From: Leucosporidium creatinivorum
Lineage: Eukaryota; Basidiomycota; Microbotryomycetes; Leucosporidiales; Leucosporidiaceae
Assembly: GCA_001600635.1 (NCBI GenBank)
Contig: BCKL01000005.1
Location: 553,886 to 617,885, forward strand
DNA length: 64,000 bases
Direction of reading: 5' to 3'
The notes under the pieces are model-generated. The model had not been told where the DNA came from and did no database searches. It saw nothing but the letters and a program-made list of their open reading frames with translations. Made by a program: the position numbers and the translations under genes. Numbering within the stretch: the first letter of the stretch is position 1; every line of letters begins with the position of its first letter. Positions 50,396 through 62,282 of this stretch are shown piece after piece.

Positions 50396-51105
50396 GTCTG
50401 TAGCGAGGCTGTAGCGCTGCCGCTAGTCGTCCTTGCTTCAAGCGTCGGAAGCGAGTCGAGCTTGTTGCTTGCTCTGAGGCGCGACGAGCGCGTTGAAAGT
50501 GGGACGCGAGGTGAGAGGGAGCAAGGTGGAGTGCAGTCCTGTAGGCGAGTAGTCGAAGCGATGGTTGAGAGTGTGCAGTGGACTGCGTCTGTAGAAGCGA
50601 GGTTGTGGCGAGAGATCAAGAGACGAGAGGGCGGCAGCGAGCAGTCAAATGTCGGCTCGAACAGGCTCGAACATGCACTCGAGCAGCTCCGACGGGGCTT
50701 CGTTGCAGCCCGAGTGTATCAAGAAGCCTAGATGGATCTCGGAGACCTCTGAGCAGCTCTTCGGGGCCTCCAATCAGCTACAGAGCCGGCTCGCCCTGCA
50801 CCGAGGCGCTTTCTGCCGTGCTACAGCTCGGACGAGAAGCCTGGACAGATGGACCGCGATAGCTCGATCTGCTCTCGACTGTTAAGACAGCAGCCACATA
50901 GTAGCGTGGAGGAAAACGAGCTCGGCGCTGCTCGGCGAAGTGCATTCTCGCCTGCCCTCGATGCTCCTGCCTTCGCGGGAGACGCTGCCATGCCAACGAG
51001 CTACCACACAGTAGGCTTCACCATTTGCAGGTGCAGCCTCTCTGCGTCTGCCGCCCGTAGCGAGCGCATCAACTCTTATTGTCCTCGGCGCTCAACTCTG
51101 TACGC
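50396..51105. promoter_or_regulatory. Upstream region of HPC2
   Basis: 710 bases upstream of HPC2, also containing the 3' end of the WD40 gene (both minus). No exon chain or named site recognised. A GAGCTCGGCGCTGCTCGGCG stretch lies near 50929. Confidence 0.45.
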
Positions 51106-53126
51106 TCAATCATCCCCCATCAGCTCTTCCAACTCGGCCTCCTCCTCCGCCGTCAACAAACTTTTCTCCTCCTCCGCCTCCACCGGCACCAACACCTTCT
51201 CCGCTAACTTGGGGTGCAGGACATCCTCCCACTTCCACCTCCTCAGCGTGCCGTCGACGCTGGCGCTCATGATCCATGCCTCCTTCTTTCCCGTCTCCTC
51301 ATTGAAACGGAGGTAGGCGTGTAGATCTGTTACCTCATGCGAATGGGCGTCGAGAGTCGAGACATGGCCCGCCATCGCCGTCGTCGGAGGAAGGGGAAGG
51401 CCATTCCACGCTTCCCGACCACCAGCAGCAGCGATCGCAACGGCGCTCTTGACCGGTCCAGCGGTTGTAGGAGTAATAGCATAGGTAGCTGCTGCGTCGT
51501 CGAGGTCGAGCGCGGAGGAGGAAAGGTCGAAGGTCCGCAACGCTTCGTCGGAGGCGCCGGTGAGGAGGTGGGTGGAGTTGAGAGTGGGGAGGAGGAGGGG
51601 AAGGGGAAGGACGGCCTTCATCCCCGAGGGGTGAGGGATGCGGAGGGTTGGTTTTGGTGCGGTGGTGGGAGAGGAGGAGGAGTAGGTCGAGAGGAGGATG
51701 GAGGCGTCGGCGGAAGCTGGGAGCGGCGATGGGATGACCAGGGATGGCGTGAGCGCGGCGAGGAGAGAGAGATGTGAGATGTGCGAGGGGTCAAGATGGG
51801 TTAGCTGAAGCTTGCGGGGAAGGAGAGACGTAGCGAAGCCGACTCACCAGTCCAGATCTCTCCATCGCCGACCACCAGATCATAAATGCCAATCTCATGC
51901 AGCCTCGCCTCACTCCTCAGTTCTCCCTTGACCTTCCCGTCCTCATTTCTCCACACCTCCCAAGTCTTCAACGCGCCCAGCGAGTCCGCCGAGAGCAGCG
52001 CGATCCGGCCAGTCGGTGTCTTGTGCTCATCGTCCTCATCGTCGGCGCCCGAAGTGATGGCGTAGGAGGCGAGACGCTCGATTGGTCGAATGTGGGATTT
52101 GAGGACGAGGGCGACGGGGAGGGGAGCGTGAGATTTGGCAGAGGGAGGAGCGGCGCCGGTTCGTGGTGGCTCGGGTTCAGTCGCTCCAGTCTCAACGGTG
52201 GTAGGAGAGCTGGAGAGTGAGTCAAAGTCGAAAGAGTCGAGCGAGGAGAGGTCCCAGAGGCGGAGGTCCTTGTCTGAGGAGCCGGTAACGAGCAGCTTGA
52301 GCGAGGGGAGGACGATGATGGTCTTGATGAAGTCGGTGTGAGCGACGGTAGTAGATATGGAGGTCTTGGTCTGTCGTCGAGGACGTGCGGAAACGTCAGT
52401 AAACGCGCGAAAGGGGTCCGAGCCGAGCGCCGAACCTTGACATCCCACACTCGGAAACTCTTATCCCAAGAGCCACTAATCATCAGCTCGCGCGCTGGCT
52501 TGCCATCCTTTGCTGGCACCGTATAGAACTCTAGCGAGGTGACAGGGCCGAGGTGGCCTCGGTACACCTGCTTCGTCTTGCCCGACTGCGAACAGTTTGT
52601 GGGGTGAGGTCAGCGGTGAGTCCAGATTGGGCGAGAGTATCTTGTGGTATCATGGGAAGGTCCAGCAATCTTCAGCAATTCCCTGAGAGACACAGAGAGC
52701 ATGGGTTTCCGACAGCGAAGCGACGCGCTCCCCTTTCTTCGGCGATGCTTCTACAGCCTCTGTCCGACTGATTCGGAGCGGGCAGCTCTCTCTACACCTT
52801 CAGGTCCCGTCCTGTTGCCCTTCAGCGCCTCCGAAACGCCGTACTCACCTCAAGCCCGAGCCTCTGGACGACGAAACCGCTCTCCGCGACCCAAGCTTCA
52901 GCTTCAGCGCCCTCGTGCTGCCTCACGACGACCCTGAGCGGCTTGCTAGCGAGCTTGATGGGATCTCCCGATTCTTGGTGCAGCTCGGCTTTGGCTGCGC
53001 GGTAAGCTGAACGCGCGTGCTGAGCATCGGTCTGAAAGAGGTTGGACGTGTCGCTGTAGAGGTGCAGAGGGTTAGCCTGAGCTGCAGGGGATTGGAGCAG
53101 CTTGCTACTGACCTGGTATGCGACAT
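51106..53126 (-). CDS. WD40-repeat protein
   Basis: About 540 residues. Exon 1 holds only 14 coding bases (MSHT plus two bases) and is joined to SDTSNLFQTDAQHARSAYRA. A domain of about 80 residues (LASKPLRVVVRQHEGAEAEA, WVAESGFVVQRLGLE) precedes the propeller. WD-type repeats: YRGHLGPVTSLEFYTV with LMISGSWDKSFRVWDV; HTDFIKTIIVLPSLKLLVTG with SSDKDLRLWDLSSLD; SHIRPIERLASYAI; LLSADSLGALKTWEVWRNED; LLTGASDEALRTFDLSSS; and HSHEVTDLHAYLRF with WIMSASVDGTLRRWKWEDV. The C-terminus is acidic (EEKSLLTAEEEAELEELMGD). The repeats make it a propeller scaffold; the N-terminal domain does not identify the family for me. It shares a 221-bp divergent promoter with DIB1. Confidence 0.82.
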
Positions 53127-53347
53127 TAGTGAGCTGAGCCGAGATCTGCAAGAGGGCAAGATAGAGCTGACTTCGCCGCTCGCGCTCGAAGCTCTTGGCC
53201 TCCGCTCATTCACCTCGACTCGCACTTTGTACAGCTCAGCACACTTCGAACAGCTCGGATCTACAACAGAACAGCTCGGAGCAGCCTACATACCCCTCAG
53301 CCGTCGTTTCCGCCGCCCCTCGCTCCTCTCCTCTCCTTCTCTAGGCC

Positions 53348-54296
53348 ATGTCTGCCTTCCTGCCTCGCCTCGAATCAGGATGGCATGTCGACCAGGCGAT
53401 TCTGGCAGAGGATAACCGTGTGGTCATCATTCGCTTCGGTCACGACTGGGTAAGCTGGCAAGCACTGGCTTCAGGAGCGCGTCGAGAACGGTTGAGGAGC
53501 AGCGGCGGAAGCATGGGACCAGGTGGCCTGCGGTGGGAAAGCTTGGGCAGAGGAATAGACTGGTCTGTGTGCGGAGGAGCAAGCGCAACGTAAGCCCTGT
53601 CTCTCAGTACAGCTCGCTAACCTCTTGCTTGTCCCGCCGCGCAGGACCCGAATTGCATGAGCCACGACGAGACTCTGTATGGCGTTTCCGAGAAGGTCAA
53701 GAACTTTGCCATCATCTGTACGTGCTTGCCGTGCCCTCGCGCCTTTCCGACGTGCCGACCAAAGCTGACTTCGGCGCTCGGCAGACACCTGCGACATCAC
53801 CAAGGTCCCAGATTTCACCAAGGTGCGCTACATTACCTCTCAACCCGTCGATCTATCGCTGACTTCCTTCGCTGCAGATGTACGAGCTCTACGACCCTTG
53901 CACGACGATGTGAGTTTCAGTCTTCGGCGCCGAGCTCCCCCAAATCCTCGTACTGACCACCTTTTTCGCAGGTTTTTCTACCGCAACAAGCACATCATGA
54001 TCGATCTCGGAACGGGAAATAACAACAAGATCAACTGGGCCATCGAGGACAAGCAGGAGGTAGTCTTTCTCCGTCCTCCCTCCTCCGAGCCGGTTCGCTG
54101 ACATGTCTTTTCCTCCCTTCTTGCGTCGAACAGTTGATCGACATCATCGAGACGGTCTATCGCGGCGCATCGAAGGGTCGTGGACTGGTGGTCTCGCCAA
54201 AAGGTGGGTTCGCCCATCAGAGCAGGAGCGCCGAGCTCGTTCGCTAACTCGCTCTTTGCGCTCGAGTGCAGACTACTCGACTCGCTACAAGTACTA
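53348..54296 (+). CDS. DIB1: U5 snRNP thioredoxin-like protein Dib1/Dim1
   Basis: Seven exons (53348-53449, 53645-53717, 53785-53822, 53878-53909, 53972-54059, 54134-54203, 54271-54296) give 142 residues, the same length as the human protein. It is a small thioredoxin-fold subunit of the U4/U6.U5 tri-snRNP, needed before spliceosome activation. Near-invariant blocks: GWHVDQAILAEDNRVVIIRF, GHDWDPNCM, DETLYGVSEKVKNFAII, VPDFTKMYELYDPCTTMFF, YRNKHIMIDLGTGNNNKINW, DIIETVYRGASKGRGLVVSP and KDYSTRYKY. Exon 4 is only 32 nt. A palindrome, TCGGCGCCGA, sits in the intron at 53924-53933. Confidence 0.97.
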
Positions 54297-54616
54297 GGCG
54301 ATGGTTGGAGAGGGTTCATAGTGGCTGTAACTGTACGAAGCTGTATCTTGATTTTTTGGGCGAGAGATCGCGGCTGGCTCGTTCGCTCATCTCGACTTCG
54401 CCTACGTCCCTCTAGCCTCTCGCACAGCAGCGTTGATGGGCACATATCGATTAGTCCGCAGTACCAAAGCGAAGCTGCTTGTCTTTCTTGCTTCAGCCCC
54501 CACCAGCTCGACTTTATCCTCTGCTCAGTCGACCCAGCTTGTCCTTGACCTGAATGCAGTCAGAGATCAGCTCTACTTGAGGACGTCGAGAGCGCAGATC
54601 TGTACTTACCTCGACC
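54297..54616. other. Convergent intergenic region
   Basis: Between DIB1 (+) and the second F-box-like gene (-); expected to hold both 3' UTRs. No gene seen. Confidence 0.5.
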
Positions 54617-55870
54617 TCAGAAGAAGTTCAATTCAATCCCAGCTGCCTCCGCTGCTTGCTCGGCCTGAAGCTTCTCCTCCTCGGTCCAGCTTTTGACCAG
54701 ACGCTGTTCCATTTTGACCAGCGCGAGTTTTTGAATTGAAGTCACGAAGAGCTTGAAAAGTCCGTCGAGAAGCCATGTAGTCCCTTCCTTAGACTGACGG
54801 CTAGTGATGACGAGCTGGTGGCAGGAGATCTCGCGAAGGTCGTGAAGGTTTGATGGCCAGGCGGGAGTCTGCCTGCGCGCTCCGTAGTATTCGTGGTAGC
54901 CGAGCTCCAGGTGTTGCAGAGATACCATCGAGCGCACGAGCTGCTGGAAGAGGGGGCTCGCATGCCAGCCGTCGGGCACCGTAAAGCGAGCGATTCGGCC
55001 AATGAGTGGGATGAGGTGCTCGACGATGGAGTCGGTGATGCATGACTCATAGCCGTCGCTCTGGTCGTGGAAGGCGCTACCCACGCTATCGTGGCTTGTT
55101 GCTCCCCTCACAAGTAGGGCGCTCAGCGGAGTGTCGCTGGCGATGAGGTTGCGAAGGTGGTGGACGAGGAATGCATCGTCGATGATGTTTAAATGCTGTA
55201 GCAAGCTAGGGATAGGTGACGGGGGAGAGGTACTTTTGTCGAGGCGAAAGCTCAGCGTGAGCGAGCGGATGTTGATCCAGCTGCTGAACAGCCTGCGAAC
55301 ATGGGGAAGTGATTAGCGCCGAGCCCATGGCCCCATGTCGACTCGGGAGAAGGCATACGAGGTGAAGTAGTCGCCCTGCATGCGAGCAAGTCCGGAGATT
55401 TCCACTCGGCGCACTTCTGTCATTGCTACAAGAGCGGCGACGAGTTGGTGGCCAACATAGGCTCGCCTCTGCAGGTTCAGCTCGAGATGCTCGACCGAGG
55501 GGCACGCCTCGAGCAAGGCGACTCCGCCAACGGCTCTGGTGATGACTCCCGTCTCTCCCATCTTGAGCGTGAGCGACCGAACGAGTCCTCCTCGTCCAGC
55601 TTGGAGGAAAAAGTGAGCGAGGCGACGGGCCTGCCTCGAGTCCGCGACGGCATACTCGCGGGGGCTGCATGTGACTTGCCACCACCGGTAGCAGACGTCT
55701 CCAAGGCGCATCCTCGTCTTCTGCCGCTCGAAGACGTCCTCTCCTTCCATCGCGAGCTCGAAGATTTGGAGGAGCGTTTCGGTGGGGAGAGCAGCGGCGG
55801 AGGGGTCTGTAGGCTGCTGAGGGCGGGCGTAGGAAGACGTAGTAGGTAGCTGTAGAGCTCTGGCTTCCAT
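54617..55870 (-). CDS. F-box-like/leucine-rich protein, copy 2
   Basis: Two exons (55870-55359, 55292-54617) give 395 residues. F-box-like start: LPTETLLQIFELAMEGEDVF, then RMRLGDVCYRWWQVTC and REYAVADSRQARRLAHFFLQ. Leucine-rich strands follow (VRSLTLKMGETG, SVEHLELNLQRRA, RRVEISGLAR, NIRSLTLSFRLD, SLQHLELGYHEYY, DLREISCHQLVI) and an FTVPDGWHASPLFQQLV block. The C-terminus is a charged helix (SWTEEEKLQAEQAAEAAG). It belongs with the genes at 33753 and 56359. Role inferred: substrate adaptor of an SCF-type ubiquitin ligase; not proven by the sequence. Confidence 0.8.
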
Positions 55871-56358
55871 CGCGAGCTGCTGGAGGTGAAGCGACGAGGA
55901 CGAGCAGGATGAGGCGGGAGAGAAAGAGCAACAAGGCTCGAGCTCGAAGAAGCCTAAGGGGGGCTCGAGCGAGAGGGGTCAGAGGGCGAGGGCGGTTGCA
56001 GAATGGTACTGAAGCCACTTTCTGAGATTCAGAAAACTCCAGGGTTCCTCTAAGTCGAATGACGACCCGCTGCTTCTCTCTATATCGCCCACGCCAGCTC
56101 GACCGAGCTCGGCGCTGCTTTCGCCCGCCTCATACTCACTTCGAGAGCCCTCTGCTCGTCTCGAGGCCATTCGACCAAGCCAAAGGCGGATGAAAATACA
56201 TATGCGCTCGCTACAAGCTCCTCTGCCTTGGGACTCGAGCAAAACAATCTAGCTCAAGCGCACCGCTCGCTCGCTTCTCCTCAGACCGACGACTGAACGT
56301 TGGAGAAGGGTCAGACCACGACTCAGAGCTTGACAGGGAAAAGAGACGTACCTCCACC
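55871..56358. other. Gap between F-box-like copies 2 and 3
   Basis: 488 bases holding the promoter of copy 2 and the 3' end of copy 3. No gene or repeat was recognised; the two copies do not extend into it. Confidence 0.45.
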
Positions 56359-57553
56359 TCAGTAATGCAGGACTGTAACCTCGGCCTTCCCGGCGACTTG
56401 CTCCAGCTCAAGCTTCTCGGCGATAGTCCAGGTGGTGGTGCGGCTGGAGGGGACTTTGACGAGGGAGAGCTTAGGAGGGGCGGTGCGGAGGATCTCGAGG
56501 ATGAGTCTGACGGGGAGGTTGTAGCTGTGTATTGGGGACTCGATCGAGGGAGTGACGACCTTGAGCTCCCGAAGTTCGAGAAGAGTCGGTAGACTGGCGA
56601 TGTTGTTGATGGAGTGAACGCCGGTGGACTTGTCGAGGGTGTGGGCTAACTCCAGCCGCTCGAGCGAAGCCATCGCCCCTATGACTGCTGCGAATTGGTC
56701 GGATGGCGCCCAGCCGTCGGGAGCCGAGAACTGGTGAAGATGCTAAGCGAATGCGTAGACCGCCAGATTGACAGTCGAAGGCGGCACGGGATCTAGGGGC
56801 TTGTACGCTCTGACGCAGAGGGAGCGTAGGGTAGCCTCCCTGGGACGGCGAGGCCAGAGCGAGTTGAGAAGTTGAGGATGGGCGGGAACGTCGAGATGGT
56901 GAAGAGTGGGGGCGAGGTGATGTCGAAAGGAGTGAGGGTAGAGCTGTTCAATGTAGGTGTCGATCTTGAGCGAGCGGGGCGATTTCCAGCGTCGAAGAAG
57001 CCTGTGCGAAGGATGTTCAGCAGCGAACGCCGAGAAGTCGGACCGACACTACGCACCACATCAGTGAGCGCGCTTCAAGCTTGAGGGACCTTTGTAGTAC
57101 GATGTGCTCTACCCTGTCCGTGTATCTCAGGACGCCGAAGAGGCTGTTGGCCCCGGTGCCTCCTCCTACATCATACCGCCCCGACTTGAAGCTCAAGCAA
57201 AGGCGCTTGACGGCAGGACAGACCTTGTAGAGGTAGACCTCGCCCGTAGGTCCCCGCCAGTCGGCGTCGACCTGCAAGGTGAGGGAGGTGACCTTCTCGC
57301 CGGCTCCTGCCTCCTTGAGCGCCTCGGAGAGCATCTTGGCCTGGTTGACGCTCTTGATGGCATACTCGGGGTGCCAACGAGGTGTAGCATTCCACCACTG
57401 GTAGCAGACCTTCCCGAAAGCGATGCGCCCGACTTGGCGCTTGAACGGGTCCTCCTCCTCCGTCGCCAGTTGGAAGATGTAGAGCACGACCTCCATAGGC
57501 AGATCCGCTGCTAACGAGTCCGTAGGCTGTCGTCGTCGGCGTATGATGGGCAT
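56359..57553 (-). CDS. F-box-like/leucine-rich protein, copy 3, with an in-frame TAG
   Basis: Exon 1 (57553-57057) encodes MPIIRRRRQPTDSLAADLPM, then VVLYIFQLATEEEDPFKRQV and FGKVCYQWWNATPRWHPEYA, the same F-box-like signature as copies 1 and 2. Exon 2 starts at 57001 (LLRRWKSPRSLKIDTYIEQL) at the same place as the intron in copy 2. A TAG lies in frame at 56743-56745. The frame then continues HLHQFSAPDGWAPSDQF, matching the FTVPDGWHASP block of copy 2, to IAEKLELEQVAGKAEVTVLH and a stop at 56359. Either the TAG is in a 57-nt intron (donor GTGCCG, acceptor CACCAG, in frame) or the gene is a decaying paralog. The intron fits in size and phase, but the bases it would remove also read as coding against copy 2. 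Confidence 0.6.
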
Positions 57554-58076
57554 GCTGGCAGATTACTGGGGTACTTGTTCGTCCACGGAGAGTTGCTGAG
57601 GAAAACGAGCACGATGACGAAGGAGGGAGGGAGCGAAACAAGCTGAGCGCTGAGCTCGGAAAGTCGCGTCGAAACGCGAAGATCACGAGGATTCGAGAGT
57701 CACTCTGTGTTGTACTACAGAGGGGAGCAGGATAACTTTCGAACGAGAGGGCTGATTTCGCCGAGTTGTGTACCCTTCGCGTATTCGGCGCTGCTCGACG
57801 CTCGGCGCTCGGCTCACGCTCTCTCTACTCTCACCTCACCACCACTCAAGACCAGCTCGAAAGCACTGCGATTCGTGTGTAGAAATGGCAAACAAGCAAA
57901 CACAAAGAACAAGAAGGTGAGAGGAGAAGGGAAGAGGTCGTAGCCGCGCCGAACGAGCGTAGAGGGGAGACAGGGTACAGATCTGCGAGAAGAGGGCGAG
58001 AGTCAGCGTTGCTCGAATAGCTGGAAATCCCTCTAAGTACTCACCAGATCACAGAGCCGCCATCGTTCGAGCTCGA
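57554..58076. other. Gap between the NBR1-like gene and F-box-like copy 3
   Basis: 523 bases with the copy-3 promoter and the 3' UTR of the NBR1-like gene (both minus). Near 57780-57815 there is a cluster of CGGCGCT/CTCGGC copies. No gene recognised. Confidence 0.45.
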
Positions 58077-61000
58077 TCAAGCGCGCCACTCCTCATCTTC
58101 GGAGGACGACTCTCCGCCATCCTCGCTACCAGTGAGGACTACAAACTCCTCATCCTCTTCGATCTCCTCCTCACTCTCCTCACTCTCCTCCTCACTACTC
58201 GTCATCTCCTCCTCACTGCTTCCCTCATCGTCATCGAGCTCGGCCTGAACGTTCTCAAACTCGCTCGCGCCCTGGATGGACTCGCTCTGGACGGATGGAG
58301 CGGCGACGCTGCTGACGGTGGGAGCGGCTTCGGCCTCGGTGCCGGTGGCGGTGGTGGAGGGTCCTTGGAGCTTGCCCGAGGCGTGCATCGAGGGAGCGAC
58401 GAAGGACGAGTTGAGCGAGGAGCCAGAGTTGCGGAGGGCGGCGTTGTCCGACTCGACGACGATGCTGCGAGAGATGTGAGGGAAGGTCAGTAAGTTGAGC
58501 GAGCGGGAGGAGACGGCAAGAGGACTCACTCGACCCAGAAGCGGTCGCCGAAGAGCTCGCCGTTGGGGGCCTTGAGGCGCCAGAAGTCCCTGTGGATCGA
58601 GCAGCGTCAGCCTCATAGTCATCAACACTCTCTCCCGTACTACTCACATGTAATGGGCATCATCCTCAGCAGCCTTGAGCTCGCACTGAATCTCGACGGC
58701 CTCTCCAGGCTCGGCTTGGGCGACCTCGAACTGCTTGACGCCAGCCTCGCCGGCGACGAGGTTGGAGAATCCACCGACGTTGACGAGCATGGTACCCTCG
58801 GGCCAGGCGCGGGTGCCGTTGTTGACGACGAGCCAGATCTTGCTGAAGGCGGCGCCGGGAGGGACGATGGAGCCGTCGGTGAGAGTGACCTGTAGGGAGA
58901 GCGAGAGTCAGAAAGGATACATAGTACGAAGAGATAGAAGCGGACTCACGTCGGCGACGAAGGAGGCGCGGAACGAGTCGTCGACGGCAGCGGGAGTGGG
59001 AGCGACCTCCTCCTCCTCCTCCTCGGCCTCGACAGCGGTCTGCACGGCGCGCTCGTCCTCAGTCTCCTCCTCGACCTCGGGCTGCTGCTCTTCCTGCTCC
59101 TTCTCCTCGACGTCGTCCTCCTTCTCCGCCTCCCTCACGAGCGTCTCGACATCGTAAGGCGCCTGACCGAGCTGGACCTTCTCGCCGACGGTAGTCTGCT
59201 CCTCGGCTCCCTTGCCAGCGACGTCGACGTCGATGAAGATGGTCCTGTCGTTTCCGGGACCCTGGACGAGCTTAGCCCAGCTAGGGAGGCCCTCAGCTTC
59301 GGTCGAAGTCCCCTTCTCGGCGGTAGTAGGAGCGCCAACGCCAAGGCTCTTGAGGAGGCGTTCGATGCCGCTTCCCAGTCCAGCGATAGGGACCGCATCT
59401 CCCTCCTGGCTGACGCCCCCTCCGATCGTCCTGGCCCTCTCCATCCTCTCCCTCATGATCCTCTCGCCTCCACTGACCGGCTCCCTAATCTTCAACAACC
59501 TATGCGAACGAGGGTGACGAGGGATGGGCTCGGCCTCGCACCTCTCGCATATGTCGAACTGGTCGCCGCACTCGGGCTCGACGCAGCGGTACCTCACGCC
59601 GACAATGGGCGAAGCATCGCAGGCGTCGCAGATGATGTTCGAGTGGATGGCGTTGGCGCCGGGTTGGGGACGGATGCGGAGGACGCGGGGGGAGGAGATG
59701 GGGACGAAGTTGTGGAGGGGGTGGACGACGGAGCCGACCGAGGAAAGGCAGGCGTCGCAGAGGTCGTAATCCGGGCACTCGAGGCCTGAGGGAGAGAGAA
59801 GGTCAGCGACGCGCGCTTACGGCAGAGGAGCTTGAGACGTACACTTGTGGCGAACACCCTTGATGGTCTTATCGCAAGCATCGCAAGTAGCGGGGTGGAT
59901 CTCGACATGAACGGGCTGCTCCTCGGCGATGGCAGCGGGCGTCGACTTCTCGTCCTCCTTGACGGGCGCAGTGTCGACGACGGGCATGGCTCCAGGACGG
60001 GCGATGCGAGCGAAGACGTGTTGAGCGTTGTGGAACGACTCGCGGTCCTCAAGGCACGAGGTGCACAGGTCGTAGTTGGAGCATCCCGTGCACTTGTGGC
60101 GGATGCCCACGATGGTCTTGCTGTGTACGGTTGTCGAAGAGAGAGTCAGTACATGGTCTAAAGAGTAGATCGAGCCGCCTTGGACTCACAGACAGCGGTC
60201 GCAAAAGCAAGTGCGGTGAACGACCTTCTCCTCCGGCTCCTCGGCGGCCTTGACCTGCTCGACCTTGGGCTGCTCGACCGTTTCCTCACCCTCTCCCTCA
60301 CCAGGAAGGGAGAGCTCGAACCCATGAGCATCATCGCCAAAGTTGTCGGCGAGGTGACGGTTGAGATCGCGAACGAAAGTCTTGAGCAAGCCCTTGACGC
60401 CCGACCAAGTCTCGGCGATGGGCGAGTCGTCCTGCTGCTGCTCCTTGGCGGCGGCGGCGGTGGTGATCTCGGTTGAAGCGGTCGAGTAGGCGGGATGGTA
60501 GCCATCGCGAGCCGAGACCTCGGCGGGGATGACAACCTTAGCTTCGGCGGGCGAGGGACGGCTCTGCGACTGAAGGCGCTCCTGCATCTGCCTCCTCAGC
60601 TCGATGCGCTTCTCCATGACGGCGAGCCTCGAGGCGGTGAGGCCATCGTGGCTCTTGTGCGCGCCGTCGTTGTGCTCGTGCGCCGAGACCGAGTGGAACT
60701 GGGCGTGCGTGTGGGCGTGAGGAGGCAGGTGGTGGTGGTGGAAGGGACCTCCGAGGGCGGCGGGTCCAGAGGTACCCTGCTGCTGCTGCTGATGGTGGTG
60801 GTGATGGTGAGAGTGAGGGTGAGGGTGATAAGGGTGGAAGGGGCGGAAGGCCGAGAGGGGAACGGCGGGAGGAGCGGGAGGTCCAGCGAGCGAGGTGGTC
60901 TGTTGGGTGACGACCTTGACGTTGGGAACGGAGACGTCGACCAGGGGAGTCGAGTCGACGGCGGTAGCAGCAGCGAGACGACGAGCCTCCTCGACCTCCT

Positions 61001-61769
61001 CGTACGCCTTGCGACCCTTCTCACGAGCTTCTTGCTCGGCGCTGAACGTCTCCTGACTCCTAGCGAGCGCTTCAGCCGTCTCCTTATCCCAGCTGGCCGC
61101 CTCGAGATCTTCCTGCACGGCGGTCTCGTCGTTGCCGACAGGCGTGTGGGGCGCCGAGATGGTCACGCTCTGATCCTCCTCCTCCTGAGGCTCGGGAAGC
61201 GCCTGCTTGACGACGTGGAAGATGAGGACGATGCGCTTCTTGTCGTCCAACTTGAGCGAGCGTTGGTTCTCGGGCGCGAGGGTGGGCTGACAGACATGCT
61301 CGACGAACGAGTCATAGCCCTGCAGGCGAACCTGGCGGCCGAGGTTGTCGGTGGTAGCGAGTTCAAAGTCTGCTCGAGGGAGGTTGAAGACCTGTGCCGT
61401 GCGGTCGTAGAGGCCCTGTAGTCGAGCAAAAAGGCTTGGGTCAGTCGGCGTCACTTCTGCGTGGCTGCTGCTCTGAGAGCATGGGAGCCCTCAATGAGGC
61501 GGGGCTGGCGAGATCCTACTCACAGTGAAGACTGCAGGATGACTCAAGTCGCCCGAGAAGCCGTAGCGACGAGACTCATCCTTGCCTGTAGCCGACTTGT
61601 GCTTGAGCTTGAAGACGAACGAGTGGTTCGGGCTCGAAGCTGAGATTACGCGGCGCGGCAAGAGGGAGCATCGAGCGCGATTAAAAGGAAGAGTGAGGAA
61701 GGAGATATATAGGTCAGTATGGCTGTACGAAGCTGCTGTAGACTGTCAGCTGGACTCACGCGAAGCCAT
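58077..61769 (-). CDS. NBR1: NBR1-type selective autophagy receptor
   Basis: About 1,040 residues in some nine exons; exon 1 carries ten coding bases. Domain order: an N-terminal PB1-like domain (FVFKLKHKSATGKDESRRYG ... FELATTDNLGRQVRLQGYDS); a His/Gln/Pro-rich linker with HPHSHHHHHHQQQQQ; ZZ zinc fingers (CDRCLKTIVGIRHKCTGCSN then YDLCTSCLE; CDACDKTIKGVRHKCLECPD then YDLCDACLS; CDACDASPIVGVRYRC then FDICERCEA), so three in all; an FW (four-tryptophan, NBR1) domain (FSKIWLVVNNGTRAWPEGTM ... FWRLKAPNGELFGDRFWVDI). The acidic Ser-rich tail has EDEEFVVLTGSEDG, a likely Atg8-interacting motif (FVVL after acids). By analogy it links cargo to Atg8 on the forming autophagosome. Ends in SSSEDEEWRA. 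Domain order is directly visible; the cargo is unknown. Confidence 0.9.
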
Positions 61770-62282
61770 GGCGAGAGAGCGGGAAGAAGATGAGATGCGG
61801 TGTGTGGGGAGAGGCAGAGAGCAGTGGCGAGTGTAGGAGAGTAAAGGAAGCTGAGTGCTGAAGCTGTAGCTGATCAGGTGGCTGTTGAGAGTGTGCTGTA
61901 GTCGAGTGAGAGTTGAGGTGCTCTCGGTCTCTGGTGAAGGAGGAGAGAAGAAGGGAGAGCGAGGCGAGCTCTGGTGGCGAGGGCTTCCAAGGAGAGGGGT
62001 CACTCCTTTTGCAGCGAGTTCGTTGATGGGTCTGGAGGGCTTACTGACAAGACAAGAGCTGTTCCGACCCTGTACACCACCCCGATTCGAGGTAGTTGTT
62101 CCCTCTTCCTAGCTACTTCGCTCTCGCCGAGCTGGTGATCCGCTTCCGCAGCGTCCCAGGCCTGTAAACTATAGACAACACAACTCTATTGATTTTGATG
62201 TAACTGAACAGACTACGGAAAGGGGTGGAAAGCGGTTGAGATGGACAGAGGGTGAGGAAGCAAGCGCCGAGCTGCCTAGGTC
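61770..62282. other. Gap upstream of the NBR1-like gene
   Basis: Contains the promoter of the NBR1-like gene and the phosphate carrier 3' UTR. An AT-rich strip at 62164-62215 is likely the 3' end/poly(A) region of the carrier. No gene recognised. Confidence 0.5.

Noticed and set aside
60781-60825. Tandem repeat expansion in the His/Gln tract
   Set aside because: It is a coding low-complexity tract inside the NBR1-like exon and in frame; no sign of a separate repeat element.
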